64,000 nt of DNA from Flagellimonas aequoris (GTDB lineage: Bacteria; Bacteroidota; Bacteroidia; Flavobacteriales; Flavobacteriaceae). This document shows, piece by piece, positions 17,595 through 25,465 of this stretch. The notes under the pieces are model-generated. The model was given only the letters and a program-made list of their open reading frames with translations. It ran no database searches and had not been told where the DNA came from. A program made the position numbers and the translations under genes. Within the stretch, counting starts at the first letter, position 1; each line of letters begins with the position of its first letter. The DNA lies in the NCBI RefSeq assembly GCF_003584165.1, contig NZ_QXFJ01000030.1:620001-684000 (forward strand), given 5' to 3'.

Positions 17595-18235
17595 TTTGAA
17601 ATAGAATCAGATACTTGGGTTTCCAACATCATTTCGGCCCTGTAAAGCTCTTCCTTCAGCTGACCGTTCTCTTTTTCCAATTGCTGAGTTCTGGTTTTGT
17701 CCTCCATGATCTTGACATCATAAGGTGGTACGGGGGATTTGCTGAAAGCAACCAAATCAATTATGATACTGAACAAACCAACGGCTGCACTGACCACAAT
17801 GGCCCAAACGGCAAGTCTTATCGATTTAGATGCTTTCCGATTTGCCTCTCTGGAAGCTTCACGGGCATCTTGGGCCATCTGTCTGGATTCAACCAATTCT
17901 TGGTAATCGAGATATTGTTTTGCAGCGTGTCCGTCTAACCTATAAGGTTTATTAAGAATTGCCATCAGGGCTTTATATTTTCCAAATTCAGGATCTATAT
18001 CATTGATTTCCTTGTCCTCCAAATAGCGCAAAATATCCCTCTTGAAATGGCTCATATTTAGTTTGCCTATGCCACTGCTGAAGTTGTCAATAAACCATTC
18101 AAAAAAGGAACTCTCTGCGCCTAGGCTAAACTCATATCCTAATTGAGCCTCAATTTGATTCAATAATTCAAAATAGCTTATCCCCTCCTTTTCATGAGCC
18201 AGACCTATTTCCATTGCCTTTATGTACCTGTTCAT
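17591..18235 (-). CDS. Unknown single-pass membrane protein with C-terminal coiled coil
   Basis: 214 residues. Residues 1-115 form a soluble helical domain (KEGISYFELLNQIEAQLGYE), 115-140 are a charged helix (MAQDAREASREANRKASKSI), 141-165 a membrane segment (LAVWAIVVSAAVGLFSIIID), and the end is a heptad helix (TRTQQLEKENGQLKEELYRA). The start overlaps the stop of the 189-residue gene by 4 bp (ATGA). Both proteins share the same layout, so they probably form a membrane complex. No family recognised. Confidence 0.7.
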   Translation of the reverse strand: MNRYIKAMEIGLAHEKEGISYFELLNQIEAQLGYEFSLGAESSFFEWFIDNFSSGIGKLNMSHFKRDILRYLEDKEINDIDPEFGKYKALMAILNKPYRLDGHAAKQYLDYQELVESRQMAQDAREASREANRKASKSIRLAVWAIVVSAAVGLFSIIIDLVAFSKSPVPPYDVKIMEDKTRTQQLEKENGQLKEELYRAEMMLETQVSDSISN

Positions 18236-18801
18236 TTTATGGTGTCTTTGGTTGTTTTCAATGACTCCAATACGTTTTGGAGGGAATCCCTTTCCTTATC
18301 AAACTTTTCATCCATCTGTTCCTTGGTCACATATTCTTTAGGAGTAAATATCTGGTATATGGAGTATCCGCCACCAAAAATGCCCAGTAAGAACAAGGGC
18401 CAAAAAGTATATACTTGCCATTTTGCAAGCCTCGCTTCATACCTGTTCTTTTTTCTTTGAGTTACAATATCTTTAACTTCTTCCTGCTGCTTAATATTCA
18501 ACTCATGAATCCTAGCTTGTTTATGTTTGTAAAGTGTCACAAATCCACCGTCATCAAGAAATTCTTGGGTAAATTCATTGGAACTAATAAAAATTGAACC
18601 ACCAATACCTCTAGCACTTGACTCATCAATGTATTTTGGTGCAATAACAAGCATTTCTTCAACCAATTCCTTAAAATGCGCTTTAGATTTTAAGTCGTTA
18701 TTTATAGTCTTATACAATTCATTTGTATCATAAATCATCCTTTTGGATATAATGAATTTTAATATCTCATTTTGCAACTTAGCTCTTTCCAATCCTTCCA
18801 T
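18232..18801 (-). CDS. Unknown single-pass membrane protein, partner of the previous
   Basis: 189 residues. Residues 1-105 are a soluble domain, possibly winged-helix-like (ILKFIISKRMIYDTNELYKT, then GGFVTLYKHKQ), 105-128 a basic helix (KDIVTQRKKNRYEARLAKWQ), 129-150 a membrane segment (TFWPLFLLGIFGGGYSIYQI), and the tail a short coiled coil (EQMDEKFDKERDSLQNVLES). First gene of the two-gene unit. The matching architecture of the pair, with N-terminal domain inside and coiled coil outside, is visible in sequence; a defence or signalling role is only a guess. Confidence 0.7.
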   Translation of the reverse strand: MEGLERAKLQNEILKFIISKRMIYDTNELYKTINNDLKSKAHFKELVEEMLVIAPKYIDESSARGIGGSIFISSNEFTQEFLDDGGFVTLYKHKQARIHELNIKQQEEVKDIVTQRKKNRYEARLAKWQVYTFWPLFLLGIFGGGYSIYQIFTPKEYVTKEQMDEKFDKERDSLQNVLESLKTTKDTIK

Positions 18802-18885
18802 TGAATTAACTTTTTATTATTCAGCAAGATAATCCATTTTACAGATTGTGGGAAAAGTTCCATACAGTGGTTGGTTACTGTAGCT

Positions 18886-18916
18886 ATTTATGACCAATTA
18901 TCATATATTTATGACC
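18886..18916. repeat. Direct repeat ATTTATGACC, two copies 21 bp apart
   Basis: ATTTATGACC occurs exactly at 18886-18895 and 18907-18916. A 21-bp period is two helical turns, so both copies face the same side of DNA, as expected for binding of a dimeric regulator. The site is between the divergent genes at 18801 and 18963 and could control either. Confidence 0.45.
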
Positions 18917-18962
18917 TCCCCCGATAAAATGAATGACCCTTTGGTAAAGCTAAAATCCAATT

Positions 18963-19322
18963 ATGAAACAAACTATTACCCTATTGGCCTGTCTATGTTT
19001 TGTCTGTTGTGGAGTGCAGCAGAACCTGAAGGTATCTTATAAACTATCTTCAGGGATGACCAAGGCAGAGGTAGAAAACATTATGGGCGCACCTGCCAAG
19101 AGCGACTTCAAACAGAATGTTGAGGAATGGCACTATTGTAGAACTGGATTCAATTCAGATGAATTCCTAGCCCTGTTCTTCTATGAAGGTAAGCTTGTCG
19201 AAAAGTTGAACTATACGGTAACGTTGGCAGATACTAGGGGTGCTACTGGCTCTTGCTCAAAGTTCATTAAAATGGGTAATTATAGGGAGCCTGACAGGAT
19301 AATCGAATTGAGAATGAGATAG
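18963..19322 (+). CDS. Small lipoprotein, SmpA/BamE-like
   Basis: 119 residues with a lipoprotein signal (MKQTITLLACLCFVCCGVQQ, with Cys at 15-16). The body has the SmpA/OmlA/BamE-type core LSSGMTKAEVENIMGAPAKS, where GMTxxEVxxxxGxP is the diagnostic turn, followed by strands (EWHYCRTGF, LALFFYEGKLV). Proteins of this fold bind outer-membrane partners. It is cargo of the element; its partner is unknown. Confidence 0.75.
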   Translation: MKQTITLLACLCFVCCGVQQNLKVSYKLSSGMTKAEVENIMGAPAKSDFKQNVEEWHYCRTGFNSDEFLALFFYEGKLVEKLNYTVTLADTRGATGSCSKFIKMGNYREPDRIIELRMR

Positions 19323-19343
19323 AGTACCAAGTACGCCACCATT

Positions 19344-19700
19344 ATGAACAAGTTTATTATTATTCCACCTAGGCATATTGGCTTAAACGATTGGTCTGAT
19401 TTTAGCCCTGATTACTTTAACCACACTTTGATTTTGAAGGAAGATAAGAGATGTCCCATTCGGCATCAATGGATTGACTGGTCTAAAGGCTATGATGAAG
19501 AAAAGGATAAGGCAGGTGGTTTGTCAGGCCATTATCTAAAACCTCGTAGATGTAGTTTCGTGGAGTTTGATAAGTTCCAAGAAGCAAGGGAATTGGCCGA
19601 TGTATTTGATGCTGAGTACAACGAATACAAGAAGGGAAATATCAAGTGGGCAGCGTTGAGTTTTAATAGTAATGGCAAACAATGGGTAAGCTGTTTCTAA
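19344..19700 (+). CDS. Unknown 118-residue protein
   Basis: A soluble protein with many aromatic and charged residues (IPPRHIGLNDWSDFSPDYFN, ending WAALSFNSNGKQWVSCF). No signal peptide or membrane segment. It follows the small lipoprotein gene by 21 bp on the same strand, so the two are probably co-transcribed. Family not recognised. Confidence 0.6.
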   Translation: MNKFIIIPPRHIGLNDWSDFSPDYFNHTLILKEDKRCPIRHQWIDWSKGYDEEKDKAGGLSGHYLKPRRCSFVEFDKFQEARELADVFDAEYNEYKKGNIKWAALSFNSNGKQWVSCF

Positions 19701-19763
19701 GGTATGAGTAAATGCCCATTGTCCACCCAACATCAATAAATTCAATAACTAGATAATAAGAAC

Positions 19764-20240
19764 ATGTCAACCCCTTTGGACAACTTGGACTTTGAAACGG
19801 TAAAGCAACTCCGTAAGAGCTTGTTGATTACCTCCGTTATCGGTATTGCGATTTCATACATGATTGAGTACAGTACGGGTTGCGTTTCCTTTTTCGGATT
19901 TACTTTTGCAACATCAGGGAAAGTATCAATAATATCAAAGTTGTTGGGATGTATTGTGTTTTATTTTTGGATTTCGTTCATTATCAAGTTCTGGAAAGAT
20001 GAGCTTCCCAAGATATACAAGAAGCGAATCAACAAGGAACTCGATGATTGGTTTGGATATGGGAATAATCCTGACAAAGAAAACTTAAAAAAGGAAATAG
20101 AGGAAAAGGTCAAGAAGGATATGAGGCACCATTTTAAATCAAGTGAACGGCTGATAAAAACAATTGATATTTACTTCCCCATAGCCCTAGGCATATATTC
20201 TATGGTTGTCTGTTTTAGAGGTGCAATAGTACTGTTTTAG
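19764..20240 (+). CDS. Unknown membrane protein with three hydrophobic segments
   Basis: 158 residues with segments at about 18-38 (SLLITSVIGIAISYMIEYST), 52-74 (ISKLLGCIVFYFWISFIIKF) and 136-157 (IDIYFPIALGIYSMVVCFRG). A charged cytoplasmic stretch lies between the second and third (IYKKRINKELDDWFGYGNNP). It is 63 bp behind the 118-residue gene on the same strand. Family not recognised. Confidence 0.65.
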   Translation: MSTPLDNLDFETVKQLRKSLLITSVIGIAISYMIEYSTGCVSFFGFTFATSGKVSIISKLLGCIVFYFWISFIIKFWKDELPKIYKKRINKELDDWFGYGNNPDKENLKKEIEEKVKKDMRHHFKSSERLIKTIDIYFPIALGIYSMVVCFRGAIVLF

Positions 20241-20709
20241 AATACCCCAAAATACCCATCCTCCACCTTCCAATCTGTAACCAGATCCCCGATTTTAACA
20301 TCATACGTTCACATTGGCCCTCCCCCTCCATTCACTTACTATTGATAACCAGTGGTTTAAGTTTCTACTTTACATAATAAATGTTATAGCACCAGTACAA
20401 TTGGTCATTGAAAGATACTCAAAGAAATGGCTGTTTCATTGACAAGGCACGGGCAAAATCCCGTGGTTTTATCGATTCGGGATGAGGATAATGCAACAAA
20501 AACCTGATTTGGTTGAGGATCATAAAAAAGCCCCCTAAGTATGACCTAGAGGGCAGTCATCAAATTGTAAATTACCAGTTTTCAAACGATGACACTGGCA
20601 ATATAATGAATTTGTAGGGGATTTCCTCCCGTGTGTGCGTTAGAGAGATCGGGATGGGGCCTCTACCTTTATCAAATCCCCCACTAACTTTGAATCAAAG
20701 TACTGATCG
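20241..20709. other. Gene-free gap with hairpins
   Basis: About 470 bp with no credible ORF. It holds a perfect hairpin CACGGG-CAAAAT-CCCGTG near 20447-20464 and the minus-strand terminator at 20530-20554, plus the palindrome CTTTGATTCAAAG near 20690. Otherwise I see nothing. Confidence 0.4.
20524..20554 (-). terminator. Intrinsic terminator of the broken gene at 20710-21339
   Basis: On the minus strand GCCCTCTA pairs with TAGGGGGC (one mismatch, 20554-20547 with 20537-20530) and is followed directly by CTTTTTTAT (six T, 20529-20524). It would end a leftward transcript. Confidence 0.6.
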
Positions 20710-21339
20710 CTATTCCCCTATCCTATTGAGGATCAAGTTAAACGGGGGCCAGAATGGTTCCCCTAGCACTTTCTGCCCATAGATCCTTAGACCAAAGTCC
20801 TTGCTGTCCATCTCTGTCATTATATATCCCCCAAATGAGAGGTTTGGGTTGGAAATGTCCAGTTCTTCTGATTTTGATTTCCTGTATACGTCAAAGTGGA
20901 GGGTGAAGGGTTGGACATCATCCTTTAAAGATATTACTATGTCCTTGCTCTTGTCGATCTTGTTGTGGATGGGGAGTTTGTCGATCTGAACTGGTGCGCA
21001 TACCATTACCAGCCTTGAAACCTCTATTTCATCGAAATTGATTCCCTTATTGCCATCGACCAGTTTATTGCCCTTTTTGTCCTTGGAGTGTATGGCCCCG
21101 CTGTGGTGGTGTGATAGGTGGTCACGTTTGAATTCCGAAATCTGATAGTCGTTGAAGTCTATTTTGCCGTCCCCCCTCTCCTGTAACGGGGTATTTGGGA
21201 TTCGGACTGGTTCTTAGGCATCGCTGTAAAAATGGAAGTAGAAAGAATTGTCCCCCTCTGTATTGCTTATGGAGAAGTTCATGTACTTGTAGTACTTTCC
21301 CTTGTATTCAAATATTATCCTTGTGTAGTGTCTCTTCAC
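20710..21339 (-). pseudogene. Unknown gene interrupted by one in-frame stop
   Basis: From a GTG at 21339 the frame reads VKRHYTRIIFEYKGKYYKYM and continues for 41 codons to TAA at 21216-21214, then goes on in the same frame for 167 more codons (EPVRIPNTPLQERGDGKIDF, then GAIHSKDKKGNKLVDGNKGI, ending ILNRIGE). Both parts have normal protein composition and there is no frameshift, so a single base change has most likely broken a gene of about 209 codons. An internal restart at the ATG at 21006 would give only 98 residues. Family not recognised. It lies between the DUF4145 gene and a terminator on the same strand. Confidence 0.6.
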
Positions 21340-21399
21340 TTATGGTTAGGGGTTGTCATTGAAAAGCTTTTAAGGTTTAGCCGCCCGATTATCAGTTTT

Positions 21400-22110
21400 T
21401 CATGTGGCTTGGTCTGTATTATCTCCCTTTTTCTGGTTGTCCTTATCCTCTGCAATGGCTGATATTGCCTTCAGCTTCAGTTCCCTCTCATGACGGTGTA
21501 TATACCATTCCTCAAATAACATTTCTATCAGTTCTATCAAGAGTTTTGCTTCTTTGGGATCTACTTCTATAATTAGGTTGATGTCCTTCTCCATGTGTGC
21601 TCCGATATTACCGACCTTCCTTACCGCATCTATTGATTTCCAAGTTATAGGGTCAATTTTATCTTCCAGCGCATTTATCTCATCTACCAACCTCCCCTTT
21701 TTGATCTTCCAGAAATCTCTAATAATTCCTTGCAAGCATCTTCTGGACAATGTTGCCGAAGCCTTTGGACTTAGTTCTAGTATTGCACACGCCTCTTCAT
21801 AGTCATCTATAAGTGGTTTGGGGATATAATCTGGAAAGGATTTTGCAAAGGAATTTGGCAATAAGTTCCATTCTTTTAACTTTTCTCCTAATACCCACCG
21901 ACCTGTATTTATATTGAGAGACGTATCAAATAACTCAGCCCTTAGATTTATTCTTCCACACTCATCATTTGGACAAACAATCCATTCATGATAAAATTTT
22001 CTATTACCCTCGGCATTATTAATGGTAAATAGATCCTCTACCTTTTTATGTTTATCAGTATTAACTGTGGTTTTTGTTCCACAGTAAGGACATGTCCAAT
22101 TAAACCCCAT
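21400..22110 (-). CDS. DUF4145 protein with N-terminal zinc ribbon
   Basis: 236 residues. A zinc ribbon at the start (FNWTCPYCGTKTTV, then IVCPNDECGRINLR) is followed by the helical DUF4145 core (SPKASATLSRRCLQGIIRDF, then VRKVGNIGAHMEKDINLIIE), with the conserved R-R-x-LQ-I and GN-x-AH motifs. DUF4145 domains often occur with restriction or abortive-infection proteins and are presumed to sense nucleic acid or protein partners; the exact role is unknown. It ends 57 bp after the integrase gene region on the same strand, as stable cargo next to the recombinase. Confidence 0.85.
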   Translation of the reverse strand: MGFNWTCPYCGTKTTVNTDKHKKVEDLFTINNAEGNRKFYHEWIVCPNDECGRINLRAELFDTSLNINTGRWVLGEKLKEWNLLPNSFAKSFPDYIPKPLIDDYEEACAILELSPKASATLSRRCLQGIIRDFWKIKKGRLVDEINALEDKIDPITWKSIDAVRKVGNIGAHMEKDINLIIEVDPKEAKLLIELIEMLFEEWYIHRHERELKLKAISAIAEDKDNQKKGDNTDQAT

Positions 22111-22166
22111 ATCTGTATTGTTTTGAGATTACTAAGATGCCTAAAAACTACTTATGTTCCAAGCAA

Positions 22167-23897
22167 TTAACCCCTGAAAACATCATAATGGATCTTTGGC
22201 CCACCAGTGACCGCCTCGAACTTCTTTCTGAACTTATGGTACTTCTTCAATATGTTCTGTCCCGATGGATATGGGCTGTAGTCAATCATTTCCTTTATCG
22301 GGAATATGGTCTTTGTTGCCGTGTTACCCGCAAAGTCCTGTAGGTCGTTGATGATATAGGTCTCATTGGGTATGGGGATGTTGAAGGCCACTTCTATTAG
22401 GAAGAACTTTCTGGCGTGGTCATATGTCACCTTTATCTGTTTGATGTACTTGCCGATGATTTCCTTCTTCTCTGAAAATGGGATCGAGCTGTCGATTATT
22501 TGTTTGTTGCTCTTCAGCTCGGCATTTGCCAGACTGTCCCTCCAAAGCCTTTCATTGTACTGCCTATAGTATTGGTCATTGCTGTCGCCCATCCATTCCT
22601 TTGGCAAGGGGATGTCCTTCTTGATCTCGGTGAGGAAGCGTTTTTCGTCATTCAGCAATTGCTGTTCCATTTCAAGGGCCTCCTGTAGCTCCATTTCCAT
22701 CTGTAGCTTGGATTCCAAGCTGTTCTTTGTAGAGATATAGTTTTCCTTATCCACTAGCTCCTCGATCAGGTTCTGGTAGTTGCTGGTGATCTTCTTCTTG
22801 ATGTTTTTGATGGATTTTTGGTTCTCTTTAAGCTTTAGGGCATTTGCTTTTGACCTTTCTTCACTGCCGCCCTTTTTAAAGGCTTCCTTGACCCTTTGGT
22901 ACATTTCGCCGTTCCTGAAGAAATTGTCCCAGACAAAGTTCTCGAAAACCTCTAGGTTCAAGGCCCTGTTTCGGCAATCCTCCAACCTTGATTTTCTGCT
23001 GGCACATAGATAGTAGGCCCATTTTGTGTTGCTGTTCTTCCTTCCGAAATAGTTCTTGCCGCATACACCGCATACGATCATACCCTTGTTCAATAGATAT
23101 TTGTGGTCGACTCCCCTGCCAGAAAAGATCCTGTTCTTCTTAAGGTTGTCGTTTACCTTCTGCCAATAAATCTCATCGAATATTGCGGGTACCTCGTACT
23201 CCACCCCGCCCTGAATCCTTACACCTTTATAGTATGGGTTCTTGATGATGTCCAACACAGTGTTGGAGGCCCAGAACTTTTTGTTTCTCTGGGTGGGGAT
23301 GCCCTCTTCGGAAAGCTCGTTGGCAATTACTTTGGTTCCCTTCCCGTTCAACGAGTCCTTATAGATCCTTTTGATGAGCTTTGACTGCTCTGGATCGATC
23401 TCGACCTTGCCGTTCTCCCCTTTTCTATATCCTATTGGTGGTCGCCCCTGAACCATTCCGTTCTTTGCATTACGCTTCAGTACGGTCTTGATCTTCTGAG
23501 AGGTAAGTTTTGCGTAGAACTCGTCAAAAGCGGCCTTTTGGGTATAGAACATGTAAGTCTGGGGGTCGGAAAGGTCTATGTTCATACCATTGTCATATAG
23601 CACGACCTTGTTGTCCTTCAACATGTCGGCAAAGACAAGCCAGCTTTTTGTGTTCCGTGCGGCCCTAGAGGTTTCCCAAATGAATATTCCTTTGAGCTTG
23701 CCCTTTTCGATGTCGGAGATCATTTCCTTGAACTTGGGCCTTTCCGCCGAAATATCGGCTCCTGATACAATCCCCTCATTGTAGATTTCATAGCTTGAAC
23801 CAAGCCTTTCAGCAAGTTCTATTCCAAGGAGTTCCTGCTCCCTGAGGGACTTCTGTTTGTCGTGGTCAACTGATTTTCTAATGTAGATTCCTAGCAT
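22167..23897 (-). CDS. Large serine recombinase (integrase of the element)
   Basis: About 576 residues from the ATG opening MLGIYIRKSVDHDKQKSLRE; the ATG 27 bp upstream is less likely. The resolvase domain has the catalytic Ser in YIRKS, the Arg cluster in ETSRAARNTKSW and the family G-V-S-G-A-D turn (YNEGIVSGADISAERPKF). The recombinase domain follows (GRPPIGYRKGENGKVEIDPE), then a zinc ribbon (CGVCGKNYF, then CASRKSRLEDC), and a coiled-coil arm (about 370-450) typical of large serine integrases. It would cut attP and attB at a 2-bp core and swap the strands. It begins 90 bp inside attR and reads away from it. Confidence 0.95.
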   Translation of the reverse strand: MLGIYIRKSVDHDKQKSLREQELLGIELAERLGSSYEIYNEGIVSGADISAERPKFKEMISDIEKGKLKGIFIWETSRAARNTKSWLVFADMLKDNKVVLYDNGMNIDLSDPQTYMFYTQKAAFDEFYAKLTSQKIKTVLKRNAKNGMVQGRPPIGYRKGENGKVEIDPEQSKLIKRIYKDSLNGKGTKVIANELSEEGIPTQRNKKFWASNTVLDIIKNPYYKGVRIQGGVEYEVPAIFDEIYWQKVNDNLKKNRIFSGRGVDHKYLLNKGMIVCGVCGKNYFGRKNSNTKWAYYLCASRKSRLEDCRNRALNLEVFENFVWDNFFRNGEMYQRVKEAFKKGGSEERSKANALKLKENQKSIKNIKKKITSNYQNLIEELVDKENYISTKNSLESKLQMEMELQEALEMEQQLLNDEKRFLTEIKKDIPLPKEWMGDSNDQYYRQYNERLWRDSLANAELKSNKQIIDSSIPFSEKKEIIGKYIKQIKVTYDHARKFFLIEVAFNIPIPNETYIINDLQDFAGNTATKTIFPIKEMIDYSPYPSGQNILKKYHKFRKKFEAVTGGPKIHYDVFRG

Positions 23898-23963
23898 AAT
23901 TATTTGTTTTATCGTGCGCTTCAAGACGACGATAAATAAAAAATTTGCTGGGAAGATATATAG

Positions 23964-24013
23964 AAGTTTACCAACAGACAGTTAAGCCTTGGTGCCCCTT
24001 GGGTAAAAATTCT
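23964..24013. other. attR of the element
   Basis: The element arm TTTACCAACA (23967-23976) lies 10 bp from the core CCTT (23987-23990); chromosomal sequence GGTGCCCCTTGGG starts at 23991. Together with attL (9493-9542) it reconstructs attP and the intact DUF72 target. Confidence 0.8.
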
Positions 24014-24164
24014 TAAGGTCCTGACGGTTCCATTTGGCACAGCCCACATATACATTGGTTTTCCCTCCAGACCCATATTTGGAAAGGACCACAGGCGTAT
24101 CCGGATGGTCCTTCGGGATGGTAAAATCAATACGTTCGGGATGGTCTACTTTGCCGAATTTCAT
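23982..24164 (-). pseudogene. Severed native 5' end of the DUF72 gene
   Basis: 60 codons starting MKFGKVDHPERIDFTIPKDH and ending KNFYPRGTKA-stop, where the last codon and the stop come from the element. It aligns with the start of the gene at 9677 (MKFGKVDRPELIDFTLPPDH), but has the normal family motif GCAKWNRQDLKNFYPRG. Its continuation lies 14.5 kb away at 9514-8793. It keeps its own upstream region, so a 60-residue peptide could still be made, but it lacks the barrel. Confidence 0.88.
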
Positions 24165-24291
24165 GCACTTTATAATTTGAGATTTTAAAGATATGAATTA
24201 ATAAAAGCCTGTTCATAACATCGTTAAAAACTATTGCCGCCCCAAAAATTGTACGGTTTTTGAATATGTAACTTTAATAAAACTTACAGCC

Positions 24292-24705
24292 ATGGATTCA
24301 CGATCCAAGAGTCTTTTGGACATCCGTCCAGACATTCCACAATCACATTTCAACAACGCAATGGGTTTTGATGAACGTTTCCAGAACCAAACCTTGCGGC
24401 CCGTCATCAAGCTCCAGAACTTTTTATTGGTAGAAGCTTTCAAGAACTACATCGCTAAACACAAGGGGGCATTCCACGACCTTTCCCTTGACAAAAAACT
24501 GCAGTTCATAGAAGGGGCCATCCAAAAGGACATCAAGTTCAGGAATTCCCTAAAGGGAATGGTCATTGGCCAGTTTACGGTGGAAGAGTACCAAGAGTAT
24601 ATTTCCAATTCATCCGCCCTTAACAAGCGGATGATGAACATGGTCATCGAACGGTTGAAAGATCAGGTCCTGTTGTTGGACCATCAGGCTCTGTTACAGG
24701 ATTGA
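24292..24705 (+). CDS. Conserved flavobacterial protein of unknown function
   Basis: 137 residues, soluble and helical (PQSHFNNAMGFDERFQNQTL, then RPVIKLQNFLLVEAFKNYIA, then AIQKDIKFRNSLKGMVIGQF). Proteins of this shape are sometimes named glyoxalase in databases, but no metal-binding glyoxalase motif is visible, so I do not use that name. It was the divergent neighbour of the DUF72 gene before insertion. Its end overlaps the DUF2461 gene by 12 bp. Confidence 0.75.
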   Translation: MDSRSKSLLDIRPDIPQSHFNNAMGFDERFQNQTLRPVIKLQNFLLVEAFKNYIAKHKGAFHDLSLDKKLQFIEGAIQKDIKFRNSLKGMVIGQFTVEEYQEYISNSSALNKRMMNMVIERLKDQVLLLDHQALLQD

Positions 24706-25371
24706 TTCCCCGTTCAGGTTGGTGGTAAGGACGTCGCTCATAAGATCAAAATAAGGCCTTATGGCGCGATACGATTGGTCCACTTCCTCCAAAAAAGAAT
24801 CGGAAAGCACTTCCTTGTCGGTCAGGTCCCTGACAAATACATATTGTTTGTGCTTGATCAGGTCAATGTCAGGATGTTCCCTATCAAAACCTTTTGGGGC
24901 CGTTTTTACGGTATCACCCTTTAGGTCGCCCCAAATGGATTTCAAGGATTTTTGTCCGATGACCTCCCTAAATTCGGAAGCATCCATTTCCAGTTCTTTG
25001 CGTATACGGAAAAGGTCCTCTTTGTTCGGGTCCCAAAATCCGGTAGCCAAAAAAGACCCGCCCGGTTTTAAATGAAGATAATACCCTCCTCTCAAATGAC
25101 TGCCCAATCGGGAAAAAGATCCTCCAAAGTGGGTCTTGTACGGGGTTTTGTCTTTGGAGAAGCGCACATCCCGATAAATGCGGAACATTTTCATTTTTTC
25201 GATTTCGTCGTGATGGTTCAGCTTGTCTTTTACCGCTTCATAAAACCCCTTCACGGCCGTTTCATGCTTTTTGAAAATCTTCTTGTTCGCTTCAAACCAC
25301 TCTTTATTGTTATTCTTTTCAAGTTGCTTTAAAAAATCAAATACTTCTTTGGAAATCGTGTTGTGGGCCGC
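24694..25371 (-). CDS. DUF2461 family protein
   Basis: About 225 residues from MAAHNTISKEVFDFLKQLEK; an in-frame ATG at 25419 would add 16 weak residues. The family core is NNKEWFEANKKIFKKHETAV, then MFRIYRDVRFSKDKTPYKTH and GGYYLHLKPGGSFLATGFWD. Members are cytoplasmic and of unknown biochemical role. Tail-to-tail overlap with the 137-residue gene. Confidence 0.9.
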   Translation of the reverse strand, partial: AAHNTISKEVFDFLKQLEKNNNKEWFEANKKIFKKHETAVKGFYEAVKDKLNHHDEIEKMKMFRIYRDVRFSKDKTPYKTHFGGSFSRLGSHLRGGYYLHLKPGGSFLATGFWDPNKEDLFRIRKELEMDASEFREVIGQKSLKSIWGDLKGDTVKTAPKGFDREHPDIDLIKHKQYVFVRDLTDKEVLSDSFLEEVDQSYRAIRPYFDLMSDVLTTNLNGESIL

Positions 25372-25465
25372 CATATACCGATAATATGTTATTTTTAAAC
25401 TAAAGTTAGCCTTTTCCAATAGGGTATGGTAAGGATTTGTCTAATTTTAAGACAATAAAAGTAGT

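Larger units (their letters stand above)
9515..23990. mobile_element. 14.5-kb serine-recombinase integrative element inserted in a DUF72 gene
   Basis: The ends are set by the 4-bp identity CCTT (9515-9518 and 23987-23990). Removing the element joins GTAGTATTGCAATTCATCCTT to GGTGCCCCTTGGG, and on the minus strand this reads FYPRGTK-DELQYYSS, a canonical DUF72 sequence. Joining the element ends gives an imperfect dyad whose arms TTTACCAACA (23967-23976) and TGTTGGTAAA (9531-9540) lie about symmetrically round the core, as in serine-integrase attP sites. The integrase gene ends 90 bp from the right end. Cargo: SRAP, UmuC/UmuD, membrane protein pair, DUF4145, large lipoprotein, and a long structured RNA. 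No relaxase, conjugation or virion gene is seen, so it is an integrative island or satellite rather than a self-transmissible element. Confidence 0.88.

Noticed and set aside
9515..23990. Prophage or conjugative element
   Set aside because: No capsid, terminase, tail, lysis, relaxase or type IV secretion gene is visible among the cargo, so only the term integrative element is supported.
24292..24705. Glyoxalase
   Set aside because: No metal-ligand pattern or beta-alpha-beta repeat of glyoxalases is visible; the protein is helical, so the name is not supported by sequence.
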